This document shows positions 24,994 through 34,213 of a DNA stretch of 44,361 bases, one piece after another. The position numbers were made by a program, and so were the translations under genes. The stretch is from Candidatus Methanoperedens sp. (GTDB lineage: Archaea > Halobacteriota > Methanosarcinia > Methanosarcinales > Methanoperedenaceae), in the NCBI GenBank assembly GCA_027460465.1, contig JAPZAV010000045.1:1-44361 (forward strand). The letters are read 5' to 3'. Below the pieces are notes generated by a model. The model was not told the origin of the DNA, did not search any database, and saw only the letters and a list, made by a program, of their open reading frames with translations. How positions within the stretch are numbered: position 1 is the stretch's first letter; each line of letters begins with the position of its first letter.

Positions 24994-25395
24994 TCACTTC
25001 AGAAGGATTATCGCAAGGAGCAGGATCACGATCGCCAGGACCATGGCCAATAATGCAGATCGCTTATCGCTCCCGAAAATTATGGGAACAGGACCTATCA
25101 GCACGACCCCTCCTGCTCTGACTTTCGTTTCTTCGGACTCTCTTTTGCTGTTCTCCTCAAAATCCGTTCTCTTTTCAGATCTCCTCCCGAGAATAAAAAA
25201 CATGAGCATCAGGACAAGACCGAGAAACATTGCCGCCAGCGTTATCTCTGGCGATGTCCCGAATGCAACAGGTACAGGACCTATCATGATCAGTCCTGCA
25301 AAATCAGCTTTCTGGGCTGATAATATCATGCCTGCAAACAGGAGAACAGCACCGATAAAAATTAAAGCGATACCGGCTTTGATCATATCTTTCAC
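24994..25395 (-). CDS. DUF131 (TIGR00304-like) membrane protein with two repeats
   Basis: This 133-residue membrane protein contains the family core twice: GLIMIGPVPVAFGTS at about residues 34-48 and GVVLIGPVPIIFGSDK at about 97-112. Each is followed by a hydrophobic helix, with a charged linker (EKRTDFEENSKRESEE) between. Members usually have one such core, so this is an internal duplication. The function is unknown. Its start overlaps the DUF366 stop by 4 nt. Confidence 0.8.
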   Translation of the reverse strand: MKDMIKAGIALIFIGAVLLFAGMILSAQKADFAGLIMIGPVPVAFGTSPEITLAAMFLGLVLMLMFFILGRRSEKRTDFEENSKRESEETKVRAGGVVLIGPVPIIFGSDKRSALLAMVLAIVILLLAIILLK

Positions 25396-25952
25396 AGGCT
25401 TTTTGTCTTAATAATATCGCTTTCTATATCCTCTATTTCACGCAAGAAAGTTTCGGATATTTCCCTCGCAATGGGTTTCCAGTCCTTCAAATCTGACTCT
25501 TCCAGTGAAGCTGTCCTGACATCCTCAGGTGTTCCCTGTGTGGTGATGTTTATCCCGCAGTGTATCTTTTCGCTTGAGATCCCGGCTGTGGCTATGCTCA
25601 CGGTGAGCTTTCGATCTTCTATGAAAAGGTCATCCCCTTTTCTGGCTGTCTGCACTCCATGGTTCATGAGCACATCCCTTATACAGACAACGAGCAGGCG
25701 CTGCATATAATATGCCAGGCGCATACTTGCAGGTGAATCGAACTTCTCAATGATGATATGAAGAAGATCGTCGCCCTTTATTGCTTTTTCTTCTTTTCTG
25801 TCTTCAAAATCCTTCATATGTTCTAAGGCCACGTCCATTGGTCCATGGAATAAAACCATGGAATCGCCCTTTATTCCAATACTGTACGCCCAGAGCGGCA
25901 TGATCTGAGAGCCGTCGTATTTCATTTTATCCGGAAGGATCCTGGAGATCAT
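25392..25952 (-). CDS. DUF366 family protein
   Basis: This 186-residue soluble protein matches DUF366 of archaea: GIKGDSMVLFHGPMDVALEHMKDFEDR, then the RLLVVCIRDVL helix, RKGDDLFIEDRKLTVSIATA, and HCGINITTQGTPEDV. The fold resembles BPL/LPL ligase-type domains in related families, but the reaction is unknown. It overlaps the DUF131 gene by 4 nt. It starts only 11 nt after the stop of the type III res gene, which marks the edge of the accessory island. Confidence 0.85.
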   Translation of the reverse strand: MISRILPDKMKYDGSQIMPLWAYSIGIKGDSMVLFHGPMDVALEHMKDFEDRKEEKAIKGDDLLHIIIEKFDSPASMRLAYYMQRLLVVCIRDVLMNHGVQTARKGDDLFIEDRKLTVSIATAGISSEKIHCGINITTQGTPEDVRTASLEESDLKDWKPIAREISETFLREIEDIESDIIKTKSL

Positions 25953-25963
25953 AGTTTATTTCA

Positions 25964-28783
25964 TCATTCCTTTCTCATTTTTAATAAAGCCAGATTATCC
26001 TCGCATCTTTCTATCAAACTTCGCAATCCACTTCCTTCCATTTCTTCAAATATATTCTGCGGCAGCAAGATGTAATTCCATGTTCGAGGCTGGATTGTAG
26101 GGGGAATGTTCTTTATTCTTGAAATTTGAATGCATCGCTCTGATGCGGCAATAGCTTTTCGTTTTGTATCAGTATCAGTATTAGCATCCTTTGTGGATTT
26201 TGTCTCGATAATGTACATAGCATCTTTGGTTTTCACTATAAAATCAGGATAATAGGGCACTAAATGTCCCATTGTATTAATATAAGGTATAGAGAATTGA
26301 TGCACATATTGGTTTAATTTTACATAAGATTCGACCGAAGAATCGTTTTCAAGAATGTTTTCAGAAAACTTTCGCTCAAAACCGCCTCTGGGAGGAAAAT
26401 CTACATATGGGTAAAGGCATTTTTTGGTGGCGATAGCACGTTCCATGCGGACTTTTAGATTTTTATAGTTTGAAAGCTTCGTCCACTCAGCTTCAATAAT
26501 TTCGTTTGATTTTGCGTTCTGTATAAATTTCACTAACTTTTTTCTGACCTCAGTTACAACAAAATTGAATATCTGCTGATTTCTCAACCTCTTCACGTTA
26601 TCATCCAGACTGAAATCGATTTTTTTTCCAAACAGATCGTCTGATACATACTGGTCAACAATACCTGTAATATCAGGAGCAAATCGAGTGAGCCATGCCA
26701 TTCCCCGGCTTGATCCGATGATACCTTTAACTGTGTTGCGCAGGAATACACTGTAAGAGAAATTTGATTCTTCCAGTTCCCATTCGGTTCTGTATTTAGT
26801 ATCTGGATGGAAATCAGTAATCAGTATTCGAGTCGGCATTATTTCTTCAAAAGGTTTCTCAAAAAATGGTAGTTCAGCGATGCTGAAGTATGAAAAATCA
26901 ATTGCCTCTTCAGTTTTATAAGCGAATGACAAAGGCCAGCTGATATCAAAAGCCTTTATCCTGTTATCATCTATATTTATAAGAACGCTTTTAGTATCGA
27001 GAGATATATCAATGGAATTGCCACTTGCAATTGCTGCGCCCGCCTCGGTCAACTGCGTATAGATTTCGTTATATTTGGGATGTTCTACGACAAAAAGAAG
27101 ATCGTATGAATTTATAAGAGGCTCTTTGTTCTTGATTTTCTGGTAATTCTCAACTTTTTCAACCCTGTATTCTGGTTCAGGGAACATCTGTCTTATGCCC
27201 CTCCCAATTACCTGCTCTGTTAGAAGGTCTGAATCCGACCGCCGAAGCACAACAAGAACGCACACATTTTTAACATCAAAACCTTCCCTCAGCATGAGCA
27301 CACTGACTATTACGCGCACAGGATTTGAAGCGTCATCGCTTGAAAATACTTTATTACGCAATGTCTCATAAGCTTCGTCTGAGAGCGAATCCTTTTTTCC
27401 AATATGCAGTGTAACTATTTGTTCACCTTTAGAATCATCGCTGTATGATCGTCCGCCTGAATCCGTCTTTTGCCTGATATAATTTGCAATCATGTCAGCC
27501 TCTTCATTCATATCAGCCATAACGAACATGACTGGCTTTTTGTTAATCCTGAATTTATTGAAATCATTTTGTAGATTTTCGAGCTTCGCCAGTCCGATAT
27601 CTATCATATGTTTCTGGACTTCTGAGAGTTCAATCGGTCTGTTGCTTTCATCCCTGTGGGCTGTGACCATCAATTTCTCAGATTCGGGCAGGGATTCGAT
27701 CTTATTTGAGAGAAGGCTGCTCTTCTCTATGAATAGCTGTTTTACCAGCATAGCATGCATAGCCTCGACCAATCCATAGTCATAGACCACATGTGGGAAA
27801 AATTCTTTTTTCTTACCTTTGATAGTAAAAGGAGTTGCGGTGAAATCAAGCTGCGTGAACAGAGCGTCTTTGTTCTGCTTGATCTTCTCCCTCAATTCTT
27901 CAATGGATTCCTGCCAGCGCTTCTGCTCAGCATCCGAGGCGTTGTGGACATGGTGTGCTTCGTCATTGATAACCATTAGGTCACCATTGTATGTTAGAAA
28001 GTCCATGAAACGCTCGACGCGCTGAGAAATCGCATTATCTCTGCTTTCAATGCCTATATCCTCAGCAAGAGTGATTTCTTTCTCCCTTGAGGTATCCATC
28101 AGTTGATGCCAGTTGGTTATCAGGATAAATGGCGAATCTGTAAAAGGAGTATTTTCCTGAAGGTCTTCCTTGGTGAAAATCCGCAGATTGAAATCCTGCC
28201 TCATGTTGTCGGGCATGAACAGGGATTTCTTCAAATCCGCAGTCATTGGAAGCCTTTTTCCGTTCCTTTTTTTGCCGAGGAAGGAATCAAGCAGCCTCTC
28301 ATATACGATATTTCCAGGGGCTACGAGCAGAAAGTGGGAGGCGAACCTGCTATCATCGAGCTTTATTCTGTTCCAGTATTGCCATATTATCAGGGCTGTG
28401 ATGACCCAGGTTTTCCCCGTCCCGGTCGCCATCTTGACTGCAAACCTCGGATGTTTTATAGACTCGATTCCGTGGCGCAGATTCTCTTTTTCAAGGAGGT
28501 TGCATGAGAACTGTTCAAACAGCGCTTCGACGTGGGGGATGCCGAGCATCTCATGGCAGTAGATGACAGTTTCGATGGCTCGCCTCTGGCAGGAGTGGAA
28601 GGATTCCCCTTCATGTGCCATATCAGAGAACCAGTAATTCATGAGTTCCCTTGTTATGTGGGTGATCTGTTTGCCTTCGATTGGAGGATAATTCTCTTGA
28701 GACCATTTTTCAATGACCGGCTCTATGGCTTTAGCGAGAGGATGCTTGCCGAAGAGTTCTGTTTTGGATTTTGTGCGCGCCAT
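25964..28783 (-). CDS. res: Type III restriction enzyme Res subunit
   Basis: This 939-residue protein has SF2 helicase motifs: Walker A MATGTGKTW (residues about 118-126), the DEAH box NDEAHHVHN, motif III TATPF, and motif VI QVIGRGIRQMF. Near the C-terminus a PD-(D/E)XK nuclease core is visible: YYPDFIVKTKDAMYIIETKS. With Mod it forms a translocating type III restriction enzyme that cuts DNA bearing unmethylated sites. It lies 6 nt after the MNT antitoxin gene, and the mod, HEPN and MNT genes precede it on the same strand. Confidence 0.93.
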   Translation of the reverse strand: MARTKSKTELFGKHPLAKAIEPVIEKWSQENYPPIEGKQITHITRELMNYWFSDMAHEGESFHSCQRRAIETVIYCHEMLGIPHVEALFEQFSCNLLEKENLRHGIESIKHPRFAVKMATGTGKTWVITALIIWQYWNRIKLDDSRFASHFLLVAPGNIVYERLLDSFLGKKRNGKRLPMTADLKKSLFMPDNMRQDFNLRIFTKEDLQENTPFTDSPFILITNWHQLMDTSREKEITLAEDIGIESRDNAISQRVERFMDFLTYNGDLMVINDEAHHVHNASDAEQKRWQESIEELREKIKQNKDALFTQLDFTATPFTIKGKKKEFFPHVVYDYGLVEAMHAMLVKQLFIEKSSLLSNKIESLPESEKLMVTAHRDESNRPIELSEVQKHMIDIGLAKLENLQNDFNKFRINKKPVMFVMADMNEEADMIANYIRQKTDSGGRSYSDDSKGEQIVTLHIGKKDSLSDEAYETLRNKVFSSDDASNPVRVIVSVLMLREGFDVKNVCVLVVLRRSDSDLLTEQVIGRGIRQMFPEPEYRVEKVENYQKIKNKEPLINSYDLLFVVEHPKYNEIYTQLTEAGAAIASGNSIDISLDTKSVLINIDDNRIKAFDISWPLSFAYKTEEAIDFSYFSIAELPFFEKPFEEIMPTRILITDFHPDTKYRTEWELEESNFSYSVFLRNTVKGIIGSSRGMAWLTRFAPDITGIVDQYVSDDLFGKKIDFSLDDNVKRLRNQQIFNFVVTEVRKKLVKFIQNAKSNEIIEAEWTKLSNYKNLKVRMERAIATKKCLYPYVDFPPRGGFERKFSENILENDSSVESYVKLNQYVHQFSIPYINTMGHLVPYYPDFIVKTKDAMYIIETKSTKDANTDTDTKRKAIAASERCIQISRIKNIPPTIQPRTWNYILLPQNIFEEMEGSGLRSLIERCEDNLALLKMRKE

Positions 28784-28789
28784 TGAAAC

Positions 28790-29131
28790 CTACTCGGAAC
28801 TGAATAGAACTTTTCCCTTCAGGATTTCCTTAATGAAGGGATTATCGTCTCTTTTCATTTTCTCAAATTCGTCTTCAGTATAGCACAACGGTTCTAGCGG
28901 CAGATCGGTCATCTCAAGAATTCTACCGATTCTATCTAGGAATCGCTCCTTGAAATCTCCTATTATGGCTATATCAATATCACTGCCTTCATTAAAATCG
29001 TTGCGTGCAACTGAACCAAACAGATATACCTTTTTGACTTTGATGCGAGAAACGAGCGTCTCAACAAACTTGTTTATTTTGTCAAATAGTTCCTTACTTC
29101 TGCTAATATCGATTCTGCATATTTTATGCAT
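28790..29131 (-). CDS. MNT-type minimal nucleotidyltransferase (antitoxin)
   Basis: This 113-residue nucleotidyltransferase has the GSX10DXD active site at residues 39-53 (LFGSVARNDFNEGSDIDIAI). MNT antitoxins neutralise HEPN toxins by adding AMP to them. The gene overlaps the HEPN gene by about 58 nt in another frame, which fits a coupled pair. It lies between mod and res. The same motif is found in other nucleotidyltransferases, but the HEPN neighbour makes this call likely. Confidence 0.88.
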   Translation of the reverse strand: MHKICRIDISRSKELFDKINKFVETLVSRIKVKKVYLFGSVARNDFNEGSDIDIAIIGDFKERFLDRIGRILEMTDLPLEPLCYTEDEFEKMKRDDNPFIKEILKGKVLFSSE

Positions 29132-29475
29132 TTGTCTGCGTCCTCTCTTGTATAGTATTCATAAGGCGAACCTGATGGGAAAGCGTCCGGATACCGCGGT
29201 GGAATATAATGTTTATCAAGTTCCATCGAAGCTCTTCCAAGGTCTTTGAATTCTGGAATTATTTTTTTGACTTCTCTATATAATTCTCGAGTGGAATGAG
29301 TTACAACAGTGCGAAAACCCTTCAAAAAAAGCAGGCTCTTTAGTGCTTTCTCAGAGGCTTGTTGGGCATGGAAGCATGCACTCTCAAAGAATTCTTTGTC
29401 CATCAAAACCATAGCTGCGCCCAGGTCTCGTTCCCCTTGATTTAACCACCGTCTACCTTCTTCTAAGTTGCTCAT
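29074..29475 (-). CDS. HEPN domain toxin
   Basis: This 133-residue helical HEPN protein has the RX4H ribonuclease motif at R55-H60 (FRTVVTHS), after ACFHAQQASEKALKSLLF, and the C-terminal RYPDAFPSGSPYEYYTREDA block. HEPN proteins of this group are RNases held in check by MNT partners. The tyrosine two residues after the histidine that is AMPylated in some systems (RX4HXY) is absent here; S is found. The gene begins 7 nt after mod and is followed by the overlapping MNT gene. Confidence 0.88.
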   Translation of the reverse strand: MSNLEEGRRWLNQGERDLGAAMVLMDKEFFESACFHAQQASEKALKSLLFLKGFRTVVTHSTRELYREVKKIIPEFKDLGRASMELDKHYIPPRYPDAFPSGSPYEYYTREDADKCIKYAESILAEVRNYLTK

Positions 29476-29482
29476 ATCCTTA

Positions 29483-31495
29483 TTACCTCAAATCCAGTTC
29501 TTTTGTAACAGAAGCATCATTCCCGAACACATCAACCACACGGATAGCTATGGTATATTTCTTCCCTCTTTTCAGGTTCACATCAGCCACAGTTGGCACA
29601 GGCTCGGCTTTCTTCCTGTCCCTCATCGCCTGCCATGTGCTCCTGAACACCTCGCCGTCATAGTCCCAGTCAACAGTCCAGTAATCAATTAGCGAGGCAA
29701 AGTTCCTGGAAAGCATCTTCTCTATTTCCGGGCGCTTTGACTCATCCTTCAGTGGAATATCAAGGACAACATACTGTTCCATCCTTATCTGAACCTCCAC
29801 ACTATCACCATCCCTCTGCCGCAATGTCGGTTCTCCCATCCGCAGATACGGCTTTTGATAGAAGGTGATCCTGTCCGAGAGGCTTCCGCCGTTTACTCCT
29901 GTTTTTCTGAGGTACTTCAGGACATCTGAGGGTATGACCTTGAATTCACAGTCTGAGATCTCTTTTCTATTGGCTTTTAACCTTCCGAAGTCGTTATCGA
30001 AATCAAGCTCGTAATCCCATGCGAGTATCACAATCTTCCTGTACCCTTTCCCATCCGCAAGATAAGCCTGCTTTGCAAGGTCAATGGCCTTGCGCCCCGT
30101 CATCGGTCTATCAGGTTCGCATACAAAGACAAGGGTGCTCCTGTCATCCTGTTTTATCCCGAACCCCTGCATGTCCTCGCGCGGCGCCGCGCCGTAAAGC
30201 TTGAGAATGATACTGTACATCTCCCTGAGCTTCACGTCGCGCATATAGATAAGCTGGCGCTGGTAGTTGCCCAGATTTTGAATGACAAAAGGCGCTGCAT
30301 TCTGGTTCACCAGGCGCGCGCGGGTTACCTGGATTGCGGTTTTTGACAGGTCTGTGGTGATCCAGCGCCGTCCGAGCTTTTCAGCCACAGCGGCTGTGGT
30401 GCCTGAGCCGCAGAAGAAATCGGCGACAATATCCTTTTGACTTGAGGATGCTTCGATAATCAATTGCAGCATGTCTTCTTTTTTCTCTGTTGGATAATTA
30501 TAATTGAAAGAATAAGCTGTAATATCATCCCAAAAATTGTCTCTGAGTACGTGTGTACTTTCAGCAATGAAGTATTCTGGTTTTCCTGTATTTGGATTGG
30601 GTCTTAAAGTGCCTTCATCTATTGCTTTTAAAGCACGATCTTTAGACCAGCGCCAGTGATCTCCTTGCTTAGGTTTATGTCCAAATAATTCATAATCCAT
30701 TCCAGTTCGTATTCCAGCAGCATCAAATGAATGCCATCTTTCAGGTCTCGGGTCTTCTTTTAAAGGGGGTTCGATCAAATGTTCATTTGATTTTGAATAA
30801 AAAAGAATAGAATCAAATCCAACATTCAATCTGGGAACACGGGTTCTTTCACGAACATTCTTTCTAATTCTGCGCACTACGATTTCATTTCTAAAATTAT
30901 CCATTCCAAAAACTTCATCCATCACTATTTTGATGTAATGAGATGCATTCGCATCGCAATGGAGGTAAATGCAGCCCTTTGAAGATAACAACCTCCTCAT
31001 CAACTGCAGCCTCGGATACAGCATATCCAGAAAGCTGTCAATTCCCCTGTCCCATGTATCAGTATAAGCCAGCCTCTCGCTCATCGGCATCTCTTTCTCG
31101 AACGTCTTATCCCCTATGGTAACCTCGTTCGGGAAATTGAAATTCTCACCCGTATTGAACGGCGGATCGATATAAATAAGGTCGATCTGCCCCTCATATC
31201 CCTGCGCAAGCAGCGCCTGCATCACCAGGAGATTATCGCCCCAGATGAGGCGGTTGGGCTGAGCGTCGATTTCTTTCTTTTCGGTCTCGAAGAAACTGCG
31301 AAGGTCGCCTGTGGCTTTATTTGGTACCACTATCTCAGCGGTCTGGAAATCAAGGTCTTTTGGCGAAGGCTCTTTCCTGGGCTTTGATGCCCATATAAGG
31401 CGCGCTGTGTCGCGCTGCTTTTTCTTTTCAGCACCGTACTTGAGGCGCTCTTCCTGGATTTGCCATTCTGGGGTCTGGGGGAGTTCTGATGACAT
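29483..31495 (-). CDS. mod: Type III DNA methyltransferase, Mod subunit
   Basis: This 670-residue beta-class N6-adenine/N4-cytosine methyltransferase has motif IV IYIDPPFNTGENF at about residues 108-120 and motif I DFFCGSGTTAAVAEKLGRRW at about 355-375. The target-recognition region lies between them. The C-terminal part (residues about 480-670) carries DYELDFDNDFGRL and interacts with Res in known systems. It starts the type III operon. A decayed copy of its first 30-plus codons is found at 35872-36033. A 28-bp imperfect inverted repeat lies in its upstream region. Confidence 0.93.
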   Translation of the reverse strand: MSSELPQTPEWQIQEERLKYGAEKKKQRDTARLIWASKPRKEPSPKDLDFQTAEIVVPNKATGDLRSFFETEKKEIDAQPNRLIWGDNLLVMQALLAQGYEGQIDLIYIDPPFNTGENFNFPNEVTIGDKTFEKEMPMSERLAYTDTWDRGIDSFLDMLYPRLQLMRRLLSSKGCIYLHCDANASHYIKIVMDEVFGMDNFRNEIVVRRIRKNVRERTRVPRLNVGFDSILFYSKSNEHLIEPPLKEDPRPERWHSFDAAGIRTGMDYELFGHKPKQGDHWRWSKDRALKAIDEGTLRPNPNTGKPEYFIAESTHVLRDNFWDDITAYSFNYNYPTEKKEDMLQLIIEASSSQKDIVADFFCGSGTTAAVAEKLGRRWITTDLSKTAIQVTRARLVNQNAAPFVIQNLGNYQRQLIYMRDVKLREMYSIILKLYGAAPREDMQGFGIKQDDRSTLVFVCEPDRPMTGRKAIDLAKQAYLADGKGYRKIVILAWDYELDFDNDFGRLKANRKEISDCEFKVIPSDVLKYLRKTGVNGGSLSDRITFYQKPYLRMGEPTLRQRDGDSVEVQIRMEQYVVLDIPLKDESKRPEIEKMLSRNFASLIDYWTVDWDYDGEVFRSTWQAMRDRKKAEPVPTVADVNLKRGKKYTIAIRVVDVFGNDASVTKELDLR

Positions 31496-31515
31496 TTTTA
31501 TGATCTCTTTGAAGA

Positions 31516-31583
31516 CTTTGCGCTCTTTGCGAACTTTGCGGTGTTATCAATTATTCACCGCAGAGAGCGCAAAGGACGCAAAG
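31516..31583. repeat. Imperfect 28-bp inverted repeat between mod and helicase
   Basis: Arms at 31516-31543 and 31556-31583 match at about 23 of 28 positions, with a 12-nt AT loop. The arms consist of repeated CTTTGCG / CGCAAAG units. It lies downstream of the helicase and upstream of mod, so it may end the helicase transcript or sit in the mod leader. Confidence 0.7.
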
Positions 31584-31622
31584 AACATTAATTATAAATA
31601 AAATATATATCAATTTTTAAAA

Positions 31623-34139
31623 TCATTTTCCTATCTTTGAAAGGTATTTTTCTTTAATACTCCTTGGATCCAAATCATATTTATGTACCAAAGTCATCAC
31701 ATCGGATATATCCCATGAATCGGGACTTTTTGAGGCTAAAGTGATAGTAAACTCACGAATTTTCGAAACTAGCATTTTTAATCCATGTGGCTTTAGAGCC
31801 ATTGCACCATCAACACAAAAAGCATCATCCGCCAGTTTATTAGAAGGGTGAATTATAATCGGAATCCCTTCGTCAGCTTTATATTGAGCTTTAAACCAAT
31901 TCCAAATCCCACTCAATTGATCAGCATATTTTTTACTTATTTCAAAATTAGTTGAATATGCTTCATTTTTAGCAGAAATAATTAAGTATGTTCCATCAGA
32001 CAATAACCATAAGACATCAGGGCCTTTTCCAAACTCTTGTTCTGGTCGTTGAGATTCGAATCCGATAATTTCTGCAAGATTAGCGAATTCTTCTTCAAAT
32101 GTGGCATAGGGTATACCAAAGTCCAATTTATCCAATATAGTATTTGCAGATACAACCAAAGCATTACCTTCGGTGTGTTTCTTAATCCATCTAATAATAT
32201 TATCAGGTTGCTTTCCAAGTTCAATTTGAATTTTTCGATAATCAACTCCTTCAGGTGGACGAGATAGCAATGTATTCAATCGATGTGCTTTAAGTTGCAT
32301 CTCTGCGGCTTTAACGTGATCAGATTTATAAAGATAGAAAGCAGCAAGTTGAAGATACCATCCTCTATCAGCGGAATCTAATTTTTTACTTGCCTCATCT
32401 AGAATAGTTTGGATAGCTTTTGAAGCTTCTCGATATTGCTTTGTTTGAAAAAGTTTGAAAGCATCCTTTTCTGTAGTGGCAAGTGTGATTGGCAACATTT
32501 CTATAGGGATATCCTCTGCTTTTTGAACCTTAGAACGATGGTACTTTATCCATGAAGAGTCTCGATTAAGACATTGCTTCATCAAACCTAAAATTGCTTT
32601 TTCCGCATTACCCTCCTTTTTTAATTTTTTTCCAAATTCTAAGCCCATCTCAATTTGAACTCTTGTTTGAGGAGACAAAAGTTGTTGATTTTCAGTTAAA
32701 GAAAGAAAATGAACAAGATCATCACCTATCAGGAAAACAACGCAATAATCTGTCCCAGATCTAACACCTCTACCAAGTCCCTGTTCAATTTTTTGGGCAA
32801 GTGCTGATCTAATTAGCCTTGATGCAGGTCTTGTATTATTTGTAAATCGCTCGAACAATGATTCTCCAAATGGTTTACCATCTAGTACTAAAATTCGACA
32901 AGATGTATCAGGTAAATCGATTCCATCATACCTATTAACTAAAACAACAAGGTTACCTGTACTTGATGTTAATTTTCTCAAAGTTGGAATTATAGAATCT
33001 TTTTTAGCGATATCAGCACCATATGGCTTCCATTTATCTGCCTTTTTATAAGAATGTGTCAATACAACAACATTATTCCCCTTATTTTTCAGTATTGTAA
33101 TCAATTGAGCTGTTTTGCCTATATTGAGAGAGCTTTCCACGAGGCTAGGAACTATTATCATACGTTCACCTATATCGCCGGAAATCTTAGGTCTTAGTGG
33201 TCTTGTAACTGCTTCATAGGAAACGCCTAATTCCTTGATTAAGTGGGAATCATCCAGTAACGTTGCGGAGAGGAAAAATCTGCGCTTAGCATTCTGAAAA
33301 CTTGGTATATATTCTATTGGAACACATTGTGGAGTTATTTCAATCGTTTGACCTGAAATGTAACAATAGCAACTTTCGAGATTATCTCTAAGTAAGTTCC
33401 ATTGGAATTTAAGTTCATCATCACGATATTCACTTAATATGTTAATTATCTCATCTTTAGATTCAAGCCAATTCCAATATGGAACCATCATTAGAGTTGA
33501 ATGAACTCTATCTTCCAAGTCTTTTAGCTTTCCAGGAGCTTGTGCACGTAAGGAGCTTTTGAATAAATCAAACAATCTATCACATATAACAGAATGCTCA
33601 TCTCGATCTAAGGAAATTGTAAAGGCTTGCCTCGCTTTTTTTAGACCGGTATGCGCATCATCTACCAATAGACTTCCTATAGGTACTTCTTCTCTGTCTG
33701 TATCCTTTACTCCAAATTTTGATAATCCATTAACAAGCTTATCGAATGTTGTTATTAGAATTGCTTCAGAATTTAAAAAATCCACTGGTATGCTTCCATC
33801 TGCAGATGTGACATTTGAAATACTAAAATCATTAGCAGATGCTACTACTTGGTCAACGAGTTGATTGTCAACACAAAGATATATAGCAGGACCCAAATTT
33901 TCATTTAAGCTTGATTGAAGCATTAAAAGGCCGACAAGTGTTTTTCCAGACCCTGTGTCCATCTTCACTATTGTATCTTTTTGAGTTCTTTGGTTAAACC
34001 ACGTCTCTAAAACATGTTCTTGCCCACCTCTCAGATATTCATATTTTTTATTACGGTGTTCTTGAAAAATTTCAATAGGATTAATGGATTTTTCCTGAAA
34101 TTCCTTTTCCAGCATTTCTTCAAAGTCGATCATAGGCAT
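31623..34139 (-). CDS. SF2 helicase with C-terminal PD-(D/E)XK-like domain
   Basis: This 838-residue protein opens with Walker A MDTGSGKTL (60-68) and has a DDAH box at 160-163 (LLVDDAHTGL), SATLLDDS as motif III, and QGLGRGVRSGTDY as motif VI. A helical, TPR-like region spans about 560-650. Near the C-terminus KGPDVLWLLSDGTYLIISAKNEA has the PD...XXK spacing of a nuclease core, but with Ser in place of the second acidic residue. It is the last gene of a cassette with an unknown protein and a C39-like peptidase. It is not a type I HsdR: the motifs and order differ. Confidence 0.8.
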   Translation of the reverse strand: MPMIDFEEMLEKEFQEKSINPIEIFQEHRNKKYEYLRGGQEHVLETWFNQRTQKDTIVKMDTGSGKTLVGLLMLQSSLNENLGPAIYLCVDNQLVDQVVASANDFSISNVTSADGSIPVDFLNSEAILITTFDKLVNGLSKFGVKDTDREEVPIGSLLVDDAHTGLKKARQAFTISLDRDEHSVICDRLFDLFKSSLRAQAPGKLKDLEDRVHSTLMMVPYWNWLESKDEIINILSEYRDDELKFQWNLLRDNLESCYCYISGQTIEITPQCVPIEYIPSFQNAKRRFFLSATLLDDSHLIKELGVSYEAVTRPLRPKISGDIGERMIIVPSLVESSLNIGKTAQLITILKNKGNNVVVLTHSYKKADKWKPYGADIAKKDSIIPTLRKLTSSTGNLVVLVNRYDGIDLPDTSCRILVLDGKPFGESLFERFTNNTRPASRLIRSALAQKIEQGLGRGVRSGTDYCVVFLIGDDLVHFLSLTENQQLLSPQTRVQIEMGLEFGKKLKKEGNAEKAILGLMKQCLNRDSSWIKYHRSKVQKAEDIPIEMLPITLATTEKDAFKLFQTKQYREASKAIQTILDEASKKLDSADRGWYLQLAAFYLYKSDHVKAAEMQLKAHRLNTLLSRPPEGVDYRKIQIELGKQPDNIIRWIKKHTEGNALVVSANTILDKLDFGIPYATFEEEFANLAEIIGFESQRPEQEFGKGPDVLWLLSDGTYLIISAKNEAYSTNFEISKKYADQLSGIWNWFKAQYKADEGIPIIIHPSNKLADDAFCVDGAMALKPHGLKMLVSKIREFTITLASKSPDSWDISDVMTLVHKYDLDPRSIKEKYLSKIGK

Positions 34140-34213
34140 TCTTCCTGGATTATCCAGTCATGGTTCAAGTTTGTATCCTCAGCATTTAAGTTATGTTTGC
34201 AATCAGTTTTATT

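Noticed and set aside
29483-31495. Orphan methyltransferase
   Set aside because: A complete Res subunit lies in the same operon, so this is a type III R-M system.
31623-34139. Type I R-M HsdR or Hachiman HamB
   Set aside because: No HsdM/HsdS or HamA (DUF1837) partner is present, and the domain layout differs.
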